A stretch of DNA of 64,000 nt, taken from NCBI GenBank assembly GCA_001602415.1, contig CP012155.1, positions 2,784,223 to 2,848,222 of the forward strand. Direction: 5' to 3'. Below are positions 1 to 8,505 of the stretch, in pieces. Source of the stretch: Bacteroidetes bacterium UKL13-3. GTDB lineage: Bacteria > Bacteroidota > Bacteroidia > UKL13-3. Position 1 is the stretch's first letter; the number at the start of each line of letters is the position of its first letter. The position numbers were made by a program, and so were the translations under genes. Under the pieces are notes generated by a model. That model made no database searches. It was not told the origin of the DNA and saw only the letters and a list, made by a program, of their open reading frames with translations.

Positions 1-182
1 CGATGTATGCGTTATTCGACCACCTCATTACGCAGTTTTGCAACCACCCAATATTGTTAGATTTTGAAGGGTCGGAGATACCTGGAATTGCCCGTTTTTA
101 CAAAGGTTTCGGAGCTGAAAAACGGCCCTACTTCAAACTCAAGTTAAACCGTTTACCTTGGTTTATGCGTTGGTTGAAATAG
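1..182 (+). CDS. C-terminal end of a GNAT/FemAB-like acetyltransferase (partial)
   Basis: The window opens inside this reading frame, which runs from base 3 to the TAG at 180-182 and leaves 59 visible residues. The tail contains LDFEGSEIPGIARFYKGFGA followed by a basic end (LPWFMRWLK). The pattern of FEGS, then G-x-A-x-FY-x-x-FGA and PY, is what I recall from the C-terminus of acetyltransferase-fold proteins of Bacteroidota that are related to GNAT and FemAB enzymes. Substrate and full length cannot be judged because the catalytic core lies upstream of the window. The first visible codon is ATG, but homology to a domain end argues that it is internal. Confidence 0.5.
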   Translation, partial: MYALFDHLITQFCNHPILLDFEGSEIPGIARFYKGFGAEKRPYFKLKLNRLPWFMRWLK

Positions 183-313
183 TTTCAAGCCGCAGATTAC
201 GCAAATTTAAATGATTGAATTTGCGTAATCTGTGGCATAACTCTTTATTAAGAAATAGTTGTTCCGATTCTCGGAATTAGACTTTAATATTGATTACTCT
301 TAAATAGACTTCC

Positions 314-1186
314 ATGAAAATTGCCGCTATAGATATTGGTTCCAATGCTGTTCGATTACAAATTGCCCGTGTAAACAATGAGGTTGGAGAAGAACCTTTC
401 AAAAAAGTTGAGTTCGTACGCATTCCTATTCGCTTAGGAGATGATGCATTTAACGAAGGAAAGATAGGTAAAGATAAGCGCGAAATTTTTTACAAAGCCA
501 TGCAATCGTTTGCGCTGCTGATGGATGTTTATGAGGTGGAAGCCTATATGGCATGTGCTACATCCGCTATGCGTGAAGCGAAAAATGGAGCTAAAATCGC
601 AGAGAAAGTATTAGAGAAATCGGGAATCAAAATTGATATCATCAATGGTAAGCGTGAATCCGAACTAATTTTAAAATCTATTCAACAACATTTACAACCC
701 GGTAAAAGTTATCTTACGATTGATGTAGGAGGTGGTAGTACAGAAATGACTGTAATTAAAAATCGCAGGGCTTACGACTCTGTTTCGTTTGATGTTGGAA
801 CCATTCGTTTGCGTGATAATACGGTTAAGAAAAAAGCATGGGATGAAATTGAACAATATGTAAAAGGGCATGTGAAAGATTTTACCGATGCCGAAGCCAT
901 TGCTACCAGTGGAACAATCAATAAAATAGCGATGATTATTAACCCCGCTGTTGATCCGCATATTACTACCGCACAATTAGAAACTTTTTATGCTGATGTA
1001 AAAAAAATGAGCATGAAAGAACGCATTGAAAAATACAAACTCAATCCCGACCGTGCCGATGTAATTGCCCCGAGTGCAAGCATTTACCTGAAAATTTTAG
1101 GATGGGGAAATATTGATAAAATGCATGCTCCAAGTGCCGGACTAAAAGATGGTATTTTGTATGAATTGCTGGAGAAGATAAAATAA
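314..1186 (+). CDS. ppx: Ppx/GppA family phosphatase (exopolyphosphatase-like)
   Basis: This 290-residue protein belongs to the actin-fold Ppx/GppA family, which hydrolyses inorganic polyphosphate or the pppGpp gamma phosphate. The first phosphate loop is at residues 4-12 (AIDIGSNAV), and the second, DVGGGSTEM, is near residue 138. A third glycine patch (ATSGTINKIA) and the C-terminal HAPSAGLKDGILYELL complete the family pattern. The length matches the short two-domain form common in Bacteroidota, which lacks the C-terminal HD region of E. coli Ppx. The start at 314 directly precedes the conserved first strand. A near-consensus -7 box (TAATATTG) lies about 30 bases upstream. It stands alone, with a broken small ORF behind it. 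Polyphosphatase and (p)ppGpp phosphatase activity cannot be separated by sequence here. Confidence 0.88.
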   Translation: MKIAAIDIGSNAVRLQIARVNNEVGEEPFKKVEFVRIPIRLGDDAFNEGKIGKDKREIFYKAMQSFALLMDVYEVEAYMACATSAMREAKNGAKIAEKVLEKSGIKIDIINGKRESELILKSIQQHLQPGKSYLTIDVGGGSTEMTVIKNRRAYDSVSFDVGTIRLRDNTVKKKAWDEIEQYVKGHVKDFTDAEAIATSGTINKIAMIINPAVDPHITTAQLETFYADVKKMSMKERIEKYKLNPDRADVIAPSASIYLKILGWGNIDKMHAPSAGLKDGILYELLEKIK

Positions 1187-1195
1187 TCTTGTCTA

Positions 1196-1471
1196 ATGAC
1201 TGAACCTACTATCATTTTTGCGATAAGCATGGGGTTGCTTTTCTTTTCCCGTCTACCATTAGGTGTATGGTTTTATAACCACGAGTAGAAGACAGATAAA
1301 GGACTTTTTGATTATTCTAGAGCGGAACAAACAGTGCTTTTGTTCAATTGGTATACCGCTGCAAAAAAAGAAAATAAAACCCTCGCGTCTGTTCTAAATT
1401 TTATACTCATTATTATAGTTTTCGTATTTCTGTCTACGATTATGTATGTGGAATGGAAAAAATCTCTATGA
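1196..1471 (+). pseudogene. small membrane protein ORF interrupted by an in-frame amber codon
   Basis: Starting at ATG 1196, 30 codons read MTEPTIIFAI and then a hydrophobic stretch, before a TAG at 1286-1288. The same frame continues without further stops for 60 codons to TGA 1469-1471. That second part contains an amphipathic segment (FDYSRAEQTVLLFNWYTAA) and a strongly hydrophobic helix (FILIIIVFVFLSTIM) followed by EWKKSL. The combined 91-codon frame looks like a two-helix membrane protein. It starts 9 bases after ppx and ends 16 bases before the convergent gene. Either the gene is inactivated by one nonsense change, or two short proteins are made, or the base is an error. The family is not recognised. 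Confidence 0.5.
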
Positions 1472-1487
1472 ATACTTTACACATAAC

Positions 1488-1946
1488 TTAGAGCACCTCA
1501 TCCACTCTGATTCCAAACAACGCATAGATAGCGTATATCAGGAGCGTCCATCCGAGGAAGGAAAAAAACATATAGCGTTTAATTCTCCACTTGTTTTCTT
1601 CCAAAGCAGCTGCCAGCATTACACCAATAGGTACAGATAAAAGTAAAGGTGTAAGAAAGGCAATGCCGTATAATTCATACTTCACCACAATCTTCACAAT
1701 CCATCTTTTGGTATTGTTAATTTTAATGCCCTCTTTTTTCTTTGGCGGGAAAAACCTACGATAGATTTTTAAAATCAGTTCCCACAAATACAGATAGATA
1801 AAGACACCTAACATTCCGCCACCAACAGTGCAGATGAGCGTTTCCACGAAATTGAGTCCGGCCGTGAGTGCAGCAACCACACCAAAAATATATTTAACCG
1901 CACTGGTTAATACAACAGCAATATACTTAGCAATAAGTTCCTTCAT
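1488..1946 (-). CDS. small polytopic membrane protein, function unknown
   Basis: The protein has 152 residues with about four predicted membrane helices: residues 8-30, 38-58, about 88-110 and about 124-142. A cytoplasmic-looking basic loop (KIYRRFFPPKKKEG) lies in the middle. No catalytic or binding motif is visible and I do not recognise the family with certainty. The gene follows the S41 protease with only 23 bases between them on the same strand, so the two are probably co-transcribed from the protease promoter. This raises the possibility of an envelope role linked to the protease, but that is inference. The start at 1946 is the only ATG that keeps the first helix intact. Confidence 0.7.
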   Translation of the reverse strand: MKELIAKYIAVVLTSAVKYIFGVVAALTAGLNFVETLICTVGGGMLGVFIYLYLWELILKIYRRFFPPKKKEGIKINNTKRWIVKIVVKYELYGIAFLTPLLLSVPIGVMLAAALEENKWRIKRYMFFSFLGWTLLIYAIYALFGIRVDEVL

Positions 1947-1969
1947 GGGTTGGTAAAGGTAGCGAAGAA

Positions 1970-3568
1970 TTATTGGAGCAGCGTATTATATTTTTGTATA
2001 GCATCCAATGCTTTTTCAACGGTTTTATCGTAACTGTTTACCACGGTAAAGTATCCATTATCTCGCCAAAGCTGACGAGCAATTAACGCTTTCAACTGAC
2101 GGTTGATGTACATTTTTGCCAATCCTAATTCTTTCGGTTTTCCAGTGATTCCTTTTTGTAAGGCATATTGCACAAAGGAAGTAAATACATCTTCATTGAA
2201 CTGCTTATTAAAAACGCTAACATCCGTATACTTTTTAAGCTCTTTCCGGTGAGAGTCTACATAGGTATAAGCAAACTGATTGAGTAATCCGGCTGAGAGT
2301 ACCTCGGTTGTATAACTGTTTCGGTACGATGTATCAATCGGCACAAAAATATCGGGCATAATGCCTCCTTTGCTGTGAACGATTCGTCCTTTTGAGGTTT
2401 TGTAAACAATGGTATCTGCTTTCTGAATTTTACTTGAATCTTCCAACTCACCGTTTTCAAACCGGTGGTATACTTCTTCCTCATAAGCATCATAGCCTCC
2501 GTCATATGGTTTTTGGATACAACGACCGGAAGGCGTGTAATATCTTGCTATGGTTAATCGAATAGCAGAACCATCTTTTAATTCAAACGGTTCTTGCACC
2601 AACCCTTTACCAAAAGAGCGTCTGCCAATAATTATTCCTCTATCCCAATCCTGTATGGCACCCGAAACAATTTCACTTGCAGAAGCCGAACCTTCATCAA
2701 TCAATACAACCAACTTCCCTTTTTCAAACAACCCATCTCTGCTTGCTTTGTATTCATTCCTTGGCTGTTTTCGTCCTGATGTGTATACAATCATTTTGTT
2801 ATCGTTCAAAAGTTCATCACTAATCTCAGTAGCCGCAGTTAAGTAACCACCTGGATTTCCCCGTAAATCGACCACAAGATTTTGCAATCCTTGCAGCTTA
2901 AGTTGGTTCAAAGCTTTCACAAATTCTTCGTGTGTATTTGCGGCAAACCTGCTTACTTTTATATAACCCGTTTCATTATTCAACATCATGCTTACATCCA
3001 CACTGTGAATAGGAATGGTATTGCGCTTAATGGTATAAGGAATCTTTTTGTTCGCATCTGGACGATAAATCACTACGTTTACTTTCGAATCTTTCGGTCC
3101 ACGCAAGAGTTTAAATACTTGTTCATTTTTAATACCCACTCCAGCAACAACTTGCGTATCTACTTTAATTATTCGATCGCCTGCCTGAATACCCAATATT
3201 TGCGAAGGCCCTCCATTAATGGCCGACACAACCATAATGGTGTCGTTTAAAATATTAAACTCCACACCAATGCCTTCAAAGTTTCCTTCCAATTGTTCAT
3301 TGGCTTGTTGCAAATCTTTTGCTGGTATGTAAACAGAGTGTGGATCAAGATTGGTAAGCATCTCATTGATGGTTTTTTCTTCCAATTCATCCATGTTCAC
3401 GGTATCAACATAAGCTTGGTTAATGATGTTCAAAATCTCACTAATGCTGTTTTTTCCGCCCCTAATGGAACCTATGTTTCCAGATGGTTTTAACCAGATG
3501 CCTAAAAAAATGCCCAGAGCTATCAACACTCCGTATATAAAAGGTTGCCATTTGCTGCTATTGTTCAT
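1970..3568 (-). CDS. ctpA: S41 C-terminal processing peptidase (CtpA/Prc type)
   Basis: This 532-residue serine protease cleaves periplasmic proteins at the C-terminus. An uncleaved membrane anchor covers residues 9-26 (FIYGVLIALGIFLGIWL). The S41 N-terminal helical region follows, with LDPHSVYIP near 74-82. A PDZ domain spans about 92-180 (GNFEGIGVEF, GPSQILGIQAGDRII). The S41 fold contains DLRGNPGGYL and then DEGSASASEI, where Ser296 is the expected nucleophile, and Lys321 in SFGKGLVQ lies exactly 25 residues later as in the D1-processing protease family. A C-terminal extension of roughly 150 residues is typical of Bacteroidota members. A TATCTTTG box on this strand at 3590-3597 lies 21 bases before the ATG. 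The small membrane protein gene follows closely. Confidence 0.93.
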   Translation of the reverse strand: MNNSSKWQPFIYGVLIALGIFLGIWLKPSGNIGSIRGGKNSISEILNIINQAYVDTVNMDELEEKTINEMLTNLDPHSVYIPAKDLQQANEQLEGNFEGIGVEFNILNDTIMVVSAINGGPSQILGIQAGDRIIKVDTQVVAGVGIKNEQVFKLLRGPKDSKVNVVIYRPDANKKIPYTIKRNTIPIHSVDVSMMLNNETGYIKVSRFAANTHEEFVKALNQLKLQGLQNLVVDLRGNPGGYLTAATEISDELLNDNKMIVYTSGRKQPRNEYKASRDGLFEKGKLVVLIDEGSASASEIVSGAIQDWDRGIIIGRRSFGKGLVQEPFELKDGSAIRLTIARYYTPSGRCIQKPYDGGYDAYEEEVYHRFENGELEDSSKIQKADTIVYKTSKGRIVHSKGGIMPDIFVPIDTSYRNSYTTEVLSAGLLNQFAYTYVDSHRKELKKYTDVSVFNKQFNEDVFTSFVQYALQKGITGKPKELGLAKMYINRQLKALIARQLWRDNGYFTVVNSYDKTVEKALDAIQKYNTLLQ

Positions 3569-3589
3569 GGATATTTGCTAAAAAGTTGT

Positions 3590-3597
3590 CAAAGATA
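3590..3597 (-). promoter_or_regulatory. Bacteroidota-type -7 promoter box for ctpA
   Basis: Read on the minus strand this is TATCTTTG, a perfect match to the TAnnTTTG -7 element of the Bacteroidota primary sigma factor. It lies 21 bases upstream of the protease ATG. No clear -33 TTTG at the preferred spacing was found. Confidence 0.6.
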
Positions 3598-3628
3598 ACA
3601 ACTCCGTAAAGCCAAAAAAAGATTTGTC

Positions 3629-4480
3629 ATGATTTTAATAGCCGATAGTGGTTCAACCAAAACAGAGTGGATATTGCTCAACCAAAAGGAAGTTGTTGCC
3701 GAATTGTACACGCAGGGCATCAACCCCTATTTTCAAACGGTTGAACAAATTGCAACTGTATTTTCAGAAGAATTGATTTCAGAGCTTCCTGCAATCCATA
3801 TTCCAACTATTTCGGCTGTTTTTTACTACGGAGCAGGGTGTTCGAGTACCGAAAAATGTGCGATGGTAAAACAACCACTCACTCAAATCTTCAAAAACGC
3901 TCATGTTGAAGTTGATCACGATTTACTGGCTGCGGCAAGAGCTGCTTGTGGAACGAAAACAGGTATAGCAGCCATTTTAGGAACTGGCTCCAATAGCTGT
4001 TTGTTTGATGGAAAAGTCATTGTTGCAAATCAACCATCATTAGGATTTATTATGGGAGATGAAGGAAGTGGTGGACATATTGGTAAAGAGTTGCTCAAAC
4101 AATATGTATATTCTGAATTACCTGCCGATTTATATGAACTTTTTATTCGCGAATACATGCTCACCAAAGAGATTATGCTCGATCATATTTATAAAAAACC
4201 CATGCCCAATAGGTATGCTGCATCTTTTACCCGTTTTGTTGGAAAACACATTGAACATCCACACATGCAACAATTGGTAATCGATTCGTTCACCGAATTT
4301 TTTAAGCGTCATATCACTTCATATCCCAACTACCAAATATATTCATTGTCGGCTGTAGGTTCGGTAGCATCAATTTTTAGCGAACAATTGCAAGCTGTTG
4401 CCAACCAATACTCCATTCGCATTCAACACATCATCCAAAAACCAATGGAAGGATTAATCCATTACCATACACAATCATAA
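3629..4480 (+). CDS. N-acetylglucosamine kinase-like sugar kinase (BadF/BadG family), likely wall-sugar recycling
   Basis: The 283-residue protein has the ASKHA kinase fold. The phosphate-1 loop ADSGSTKTEW is at residues 5-14, and a second glycine loop, ILGTGSNSCLFDG, is near 116. SLGFIMGDEGSGGHIGKELL around residue 138 is the signature of eukaryote-type GlcNAc kinases and the MurK-like N-acetylmuramic acid/GlcNAc kinases. The adenosine region is SAVGSVASIFSEQL. Its stop at 4480 lies 3 bases before murQ, so the pair is surely one transcript. That linkage suggests it phosphorylates MurNAc (or GlcNAc) to supply the etherase. It is not of the AnmK family. The substrate is inferred from context. 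Confidence 0.8.
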   Translation: MILIADSGSTKTEWILLNQKEVVAELYTQGINPYFQTVEQIATVFSEELISELPAIHIPTISAVFYYGAGCSSTEKCAMVKQPLTQIFKNAHVEVDHDLLAAARAACGTKTGIAAILGTGSNSCLFDGKVIVANQPSLGFIMGDEGSGGHIGKELLKQYVYSELPADLYELFIREYMLTKEIMLDHIYKKPMPNRYAASFTRFVGKHIEHPHMQQLVIDSFTEFFKRHITSYPNYQIYSLSAVGSVASIFSEQLQAVANQYSIRIQHIIQKPMEGLIHYHTQS

Positions 4481-4483
4481 ATT

Positions 4484-5314
4484 ATGGCCAAATCAACCAC
4501 CCTTAAACGCGTAACCGAATCGTCATCCAACTATAATCATTTGGAAAAGATGAGCACCAAACAGTTGCTCGCCAATATTAATAAAGAGGACGATACCGTG
4601 CCTAAAGCTGTGAAAAAAGCACTTCCACAATTACAAAAGTTGGTTGACGCCACCTATGAACGCATGCAAAAAGGTGGAAGATTATTTTACATCGGAGCCG
4701 GCACTAGCGGAAGATTAGGAATTGTAGATGCAAGTGAATGTCCACCAACGTATGGTGTGCCACATGGTTTGGTTATTGGACTCATTGCAGGTGGAGATAA
4801 AGCCATTCGCAAAGCAGTTGAATTTGCAGAAGATGATGTAAAAAAAGGTTGGAAGGATTTGCAACAACATAAAATATCTAAAAAAGATGTATTGATTGGC
4901 ATTGCAGCAAGCGGAACAACTCCTTACGTAATTGGCGCTTTAAACGAAGCCCGCAAAAAAGGTGTGCTCACCGGAGCCATTGTGTGTAATAAAAAAACAC
5001 CAGTAGCTGCTGAGGCCGAATTTCCTGTTGAAGTTGTAGTAGGACCAGAATTTGTGACAGGAAGTACCCGCATGAAAAGCGGTACAGCTCAAAAATTAGT
5101 GTTGAACATGTTGAGTACTTCGGTGATGATTAAATTGGGAAAAGTGAAAGGGAATAAAATGGTAGAGATGATGCCCACCAACAATAAATTAGTGGCACGT
5201 GGTACACAAATGATTATGGATGAAGCCAAGGTGAGTGAGAAAAAAGCTGCTGAATTATTGAAGAAATATGGGAATGTTCGGAAAGCTGTTGATTCATTGA
5301 AGAAGAAAAAATAA
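4484..5314 (+). CDS. murQ: N-acetylmuramic acid 6-phosphate etherase
   Basis: MurQ cleaves the lactyl ether of MurNAc-6-phosphate to give GlcNAc-6-phosphate and D-lactate. The SIS sugar-phosphate fold is clear: GAGTSGRLGIVDASECPPTY near residue 71, GIAASGTTPYVIGAL near 141, and GSTRMKSGTAQKLVLNMLST near 193, a family hallmark. A C-terminal UBA-like helical pair (VSEKKAAELLKKYGNVRKAV) closes the protein. At 276 residues it is somewhat shorter than the roughly 300 of E. coli MurQ, with most of the shortening at the N-terminus. It follows the kinase with a 3-base gap. Together they would convert salvaged MurNAc to GlcNAc-6-phosphate, feeding the pool to which GlmS at 61.5 kb also contributes. 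Confidence 0.93.
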   Translation: MAKSTTLKRVTESSSNYNHLEKMSTKQLLANINKEDDTVPKAVKKALPQLQKLVDATYERMQKGGRLFYIGAGTSGRLGIVDASECPPTYGVPHGLVIGLIAGGDKAIRKAVEFAEDDVKKGWKDLQQHKISKKDVLIGIAASGTTPYVIGALNEARKKGVLTGAIVCNKKTPVAAEAEFPVEVVVGPEFVTGSTRMKSGTAQKLVLNMLSTSVMIKLGKVKGNKMVEMMPTNNKLVARGTQMIMDEAKVSEKKAAELLKKYGNVRKAVDSLKKKK

Positions 5315-5490
5315 CGATAAAGATCGTTTCCCGCAGATTTCGTGGATGACGCAATCGACTACCACGACCACATATTAACAATGAACCAAAGCGAGAGTTC
5401 TCATTTAGTGACCTTTGCGAGACTTGTGACGAAAAAAACTTAACTCGGTAATAAATTGAGATGAATTACAACTTCTTAAGTAGTCGAATT

Positions 5491-8439
5491 TTAACGAATA
5501 AGTTGTATCGCTCCACTTTGTTGTATTTCAGTGTTACAAACGGATGTTCCATTAAAAACAAAAAAATATGTTCCGGAGGCTGCTTCCTCGTTGTTAACTT
5601 TACCATCCCAGCAAGAGGTTGGATCTGTTGTTGAAAAGACTAACTGTCCCCAACGATTGTAGACATCAAAGGTGATAGTCTTAAATTCTCCGATGCTTTG
5701 TAGTAATAAACAATCATTTTTTCCATCACCATTTGGAGTAAAAACGTTTGCTAAAGGTCCCAGTGTTTCTTGCTTGTTTACTTGAACCTCAATACTATCT
5801 ATTGCTGAACAGCCAAGCCCATCTGATACGCTTACAGTGTACATCATTTTTTCCGAAGGAGTAGCAATTGGGTTTTCAATCGAGGCATTGCTTAATGTAT
5901 GGATAGGAGTCCATGAATAAGTATAACCTTCACTTGCTTTTAAAGTGGTAAAAAGCGAGTCGCAACTAATATCATTTGATTTAGAGAGACTGAGTTGAAT
6001 CGGTTTTACAGTCAGTAAAATGCTGATAATACTATCACATCCCAAGCTGCTCGGAATAGTATCTAAGTAAATGCCCGATTGATGAATAGTATCTTTTCTG
6101 CTTGGTAAAATATATTTATCGCAAACCGTTTTATTTAAAGTACTACTTGTGGATTGTTTAGTGTATTTTATCACGAGGATGCTATCGCAATTCAGTATTG
6201 ATTGTATAGTGTCCTGATACATCCCGGATGCTGCATAAATATACCTACCACTTGGACTTGTATAGTTATTACACGCACTAATTGTTAATGTATCGACTAA
6301 GACTACGTGGATAAAATTGATAGTAATAATACTATCACAATTTTTGCTATTAGGAATGGTATCCAGATATGATCCGCTCATTAATATCGATTTTCCACTA
6401 GGAGTTAAATAAAGGCCACAAGTGATGGTGTCAATTATGCTTTTGCTGCTCTGAATTATAACGTTAAGGGTAATGACACTATCGCAATTGAAATAGTTAG
6501 GTATTGTGTCGTAATAAGTGCCTGATGAATCATAAATATATTTTTTGCTTGGACTTTTGATTGCAAAACAAGCAACCGTATCAATTTGGCTATTTGTTTT
6601 GCCTAAAGTTACTTTTACAGTAATTATGCTATCACATCCTGCAGCATTCGGAATTGTATCCATATAAATACCGGAACTGTCCCAAGTGTATTTACCACTA
6701 TAAGAAATCATCTTTTTACAAATGAGTGTATCTAGAATGCTCTTTGATTGCAGGGTCTTTACTTTAAACAATAGCAAACTATCGCACCCAAAACTATTTG
6801 GAATCGTATCATAATAAACCCCTATGCTATCCCAGATATATTTTCCGCTTGGAGAAACCATTTTTACGCAAACACTGGTGTCTTTTGGAATGAATGAATT
6901 CAGAAGCAGTACAAAGCCATCCACGGTTTCTGAAAATGATTTTAAGGTGTTGCAGGGCAGCTCAACACTATCGGTAAACGATCCTGAGATAAAAGTTTCC
7001 CCTATAGCGTTGGTAATGGGGTATCCTATTTTACTATAATTATAATAAGGAGACATCTCAACTGTTTTACTCTTTATTGTTTCGGCACTGTAAATAATGT
7101 TACTACTATCAATTATGGAGATAAAATAGGTGTTGTTTCCATTTTGGGGCAAAGAATACTTACCCATTTTAAAGTTATTGCTTGTTGTATACCCAACTGC
7201 AATAACCTGATTGCTCTTTAAGTTATAGGTTAAGGAGTTTAGATACTCCCTGTCATTTCCTAGAAATACTTCATACCAATTGAAGTTACCCGAAGTGTCT
7301 AGTTTACCAACAAAAAGATCGTATATATTATGAGTATTGTAGTAAGCATTTAAAGGAGATTGAAATAAATAAGGTAAAAAAGTAAAACCTATTATTAATT
7401 CTTGTTTGTTGGGGTTATAGTCCAATACAAAATTCAAAGCTTCTCCGGTTCCTATATGCTTAGCCCAAATTATGCTATCATTTTTATCCATTTTGATAAG
7501 CAAGAAATTCTCTCCTACGGGCATGGGAATAGGTGTAGAGCATTTAAAGGTATCAATAGTTGAAATATAAAATCGATTGATTGAATAAGTATAAACGCCA
7601 TCAGTAACTGATCTATAAATTCGATTATGAATGGGGTCGGTTTGCCTGTTTGTAAAACGAAATCTGAAAGGCTCGGTTAATAAAATTAACGTTCCTGAAT
7701 TTGAAAACTTTAACAGCATATCTTCTGTGAAGACTAATGTTTTTGTTTGAAAGTTTGAGAAATCTGTAATGCTGAGCGTATCCGGTAATGCGTTGCTTGA
7801 TTGAATTCTGTTTTTATGAATACAAATTTCATTATTGTTATTGATTGTGATAGCATTTTGGGTGAAACGACTGCTTATAACTCTCCGGGGTTGTTTACTA
7901 TTTTTATAAGTTAACGTAGATACCCACATAAAAATTCCTGCTTGAGAAACTTTACTAATTATAGAAGCCTCATCCACATTAATCCCATTCCACACCCTTG
8001 GAGTGATTAGCCTCCTAAATAATAAACCCCTGCTATCAATCAAATCTATATAGTCGTGACTATTGAGATAAACAATAAGGTCATTATTCAAATCGAAGGC
8101 CAATGAAAGATTGATACTGTTGGGGTGGCTATGAGGCATATTAAATTTGAGATGATAAAGATATTTCCCGTACACATCAAATTTAAGTATGGCTAAAGAA
8201 TTTCCATTTCTGGTAGATGTCGCTGGGTTTATTGATATGGTAATAGGAGTTCCAATACTATCTATAATAAAATTAGTATTGTAAAAAACAACGTGGTAAC
8301 GGTTGTCTAATTTATCGATATACGTTTGAGCAACAGTTTGCATTCCATTTCCGGAAAAAGTTTCACCCGATTTAACTATTTGCGCAAGGGAGCAATAGTT
8401 AAACAAAAGAAAGAGGATAAGTATGTTCTTAGTAAGCAT
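5491..8439 (-). CDS. T9SS type B (gliding-motility C-terminal) surface protein with six cysteine repeats
   Basis: I choose ATG 8439, giving 982 residues, because a TATATTTG box at 8459-8466 lies upstream of it and because it starts a signal peptide (MLTKNILILFLLFNYCSLAQ). Residues up to about 520 resemble a beta-propeller or SBBP-like region (IDTSGNFNWYEVFLGNDREY). Six imperfect tandem units of about 45-50 residues follow, at roughly 6010-6870, each with a conserved Cys pair (C...SPSGKYxWxxSGxYxDTIPN...CDS). A PKD-like domain comes next (YSWTPIHTLSNASIENPIA). The last 90 residues are the gliding-motility-associated T9SS sorting domain, with FTPNGDGKND and YNRWGQLVF. The protein is expected on the cell surface. 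Ligand and function are unknown. Confidence 0.85.
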   Translation of the reverse strand: MLTKNILILFLLFNYCSLAQIVKSGETFSGNGMQTVAQTYIDKLDNRYHVVFYNTNFIIDSIGTPITISINPATSTRNGNSLAILKFDVYGKYLYHLKFNMPHSHPNSINLSLAFDLNNDLIVYLNSHDYIDLIDSRGLLFRRLITPRVWNGINVDEASIISKVSQAGIFMWVSTLTYKNSKQPRRVISSRFTQNAITINNNNEICIHKNRIQSSNALPDTLSITDFSNFQTKTLVFTEDMLLKFSNSGTLILLTEPFRFRFTNRQTDPIHNRIYRSVTDGVYTYSINRFYISTIDTFKCSTPIPMPVGENFLLIKMDKNDSIIWAKHIGTGEALNFVLDYNPNKQELIIGFTFLPYLFQSPLNAYYNTHNIYDLFVGKLDTSGNFNWYEVFLGNDREYLNSLTYNLKSNQVIAVGYTTSNNFKMGKYSLPQNGNNTYFISIIDSSNIIYSAETIKSKTVEMSPYYNYSKIGYPITNAIGETFISGSFTDSVELPCNTLKSFSETVDGFVLLLNSFIPKDTSVCVKMVSPSGKYIWDSIGVYYDTIPNSFGCDSLLLFKVKTLQSKSILDTLICKKMISYSGKYTWDSSGIYMDTIPNAAGCDSIITVKVTLGKTNSQIDTVACFAIKSPSKKYIYDSSGTYYDTIPNYFNCDSVITLNVIIQSSKSIIDTITCGLYLTPSGKSILMSGSYLDTIPNSKNCDSIITINFIHVVLVDTLTISACNNYTSPSGRYIYAASGMYQDTIQSILNCDSILVIKYTKQSTSSTLNKTVCDKYILPSRKDTIHQSGIYLDTIPSSLGCDSIISILLTVKPIQLSLSKSNDISCDSLFTTLKASEGYTYSWTPIHTLSNASIENPIATPSEKMMYTVSVSDGLGCSAIDSIEVQVNKQETLGPLANVFTPNGDGKNDCLLLQSIGEFKTITFDVYNRWGQLVFSTTDPTSCWDGKVNNEEAASGTYFFVFNGTSVCNTEIQQSGAIQLIR

Positions 8440-8458
8440 GTTTAGAGGGTTTTGTATA

Positions 8459-8466
8459 CAAATATA
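8459..8466 (-). promoter_or_regulatory. -7 promoter box for the 5491-8439 gene
   Basis: The minus strand reads TATATTTG, a full TAnnTTTG match, 19 bases upstream of the chosen ATG at 8439. It directly follows the terminator hairpin of the upstream gene, so the gene probably has its own transcript. It would lie inside the coding region if the longer frame from 8481 were used, which argues for the shorter start. Confidence 0.6.
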
Positions 8467-8469
8467 AAC

Positions 8470-8494
8470 AAAGGAGTGCAAGCTAGCACTCCTT
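8470..8494 (-). terminator. hairpin terminator after the 8506-9624 gene
   Basis: The inverted arms AAAGGAGTGC and GCACTCCTTT (8470-8479 and 8485-8494) form a perfect 10-pair stem with a 5-base loop, immediately downstream of the stop of the T9SS protein on this strand. No long U-run follows on the minus strand, so strength is uncertain. Confidence 0.6.
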
Positions 8495-8505
8495 TGTAAA
8501 AAAAC

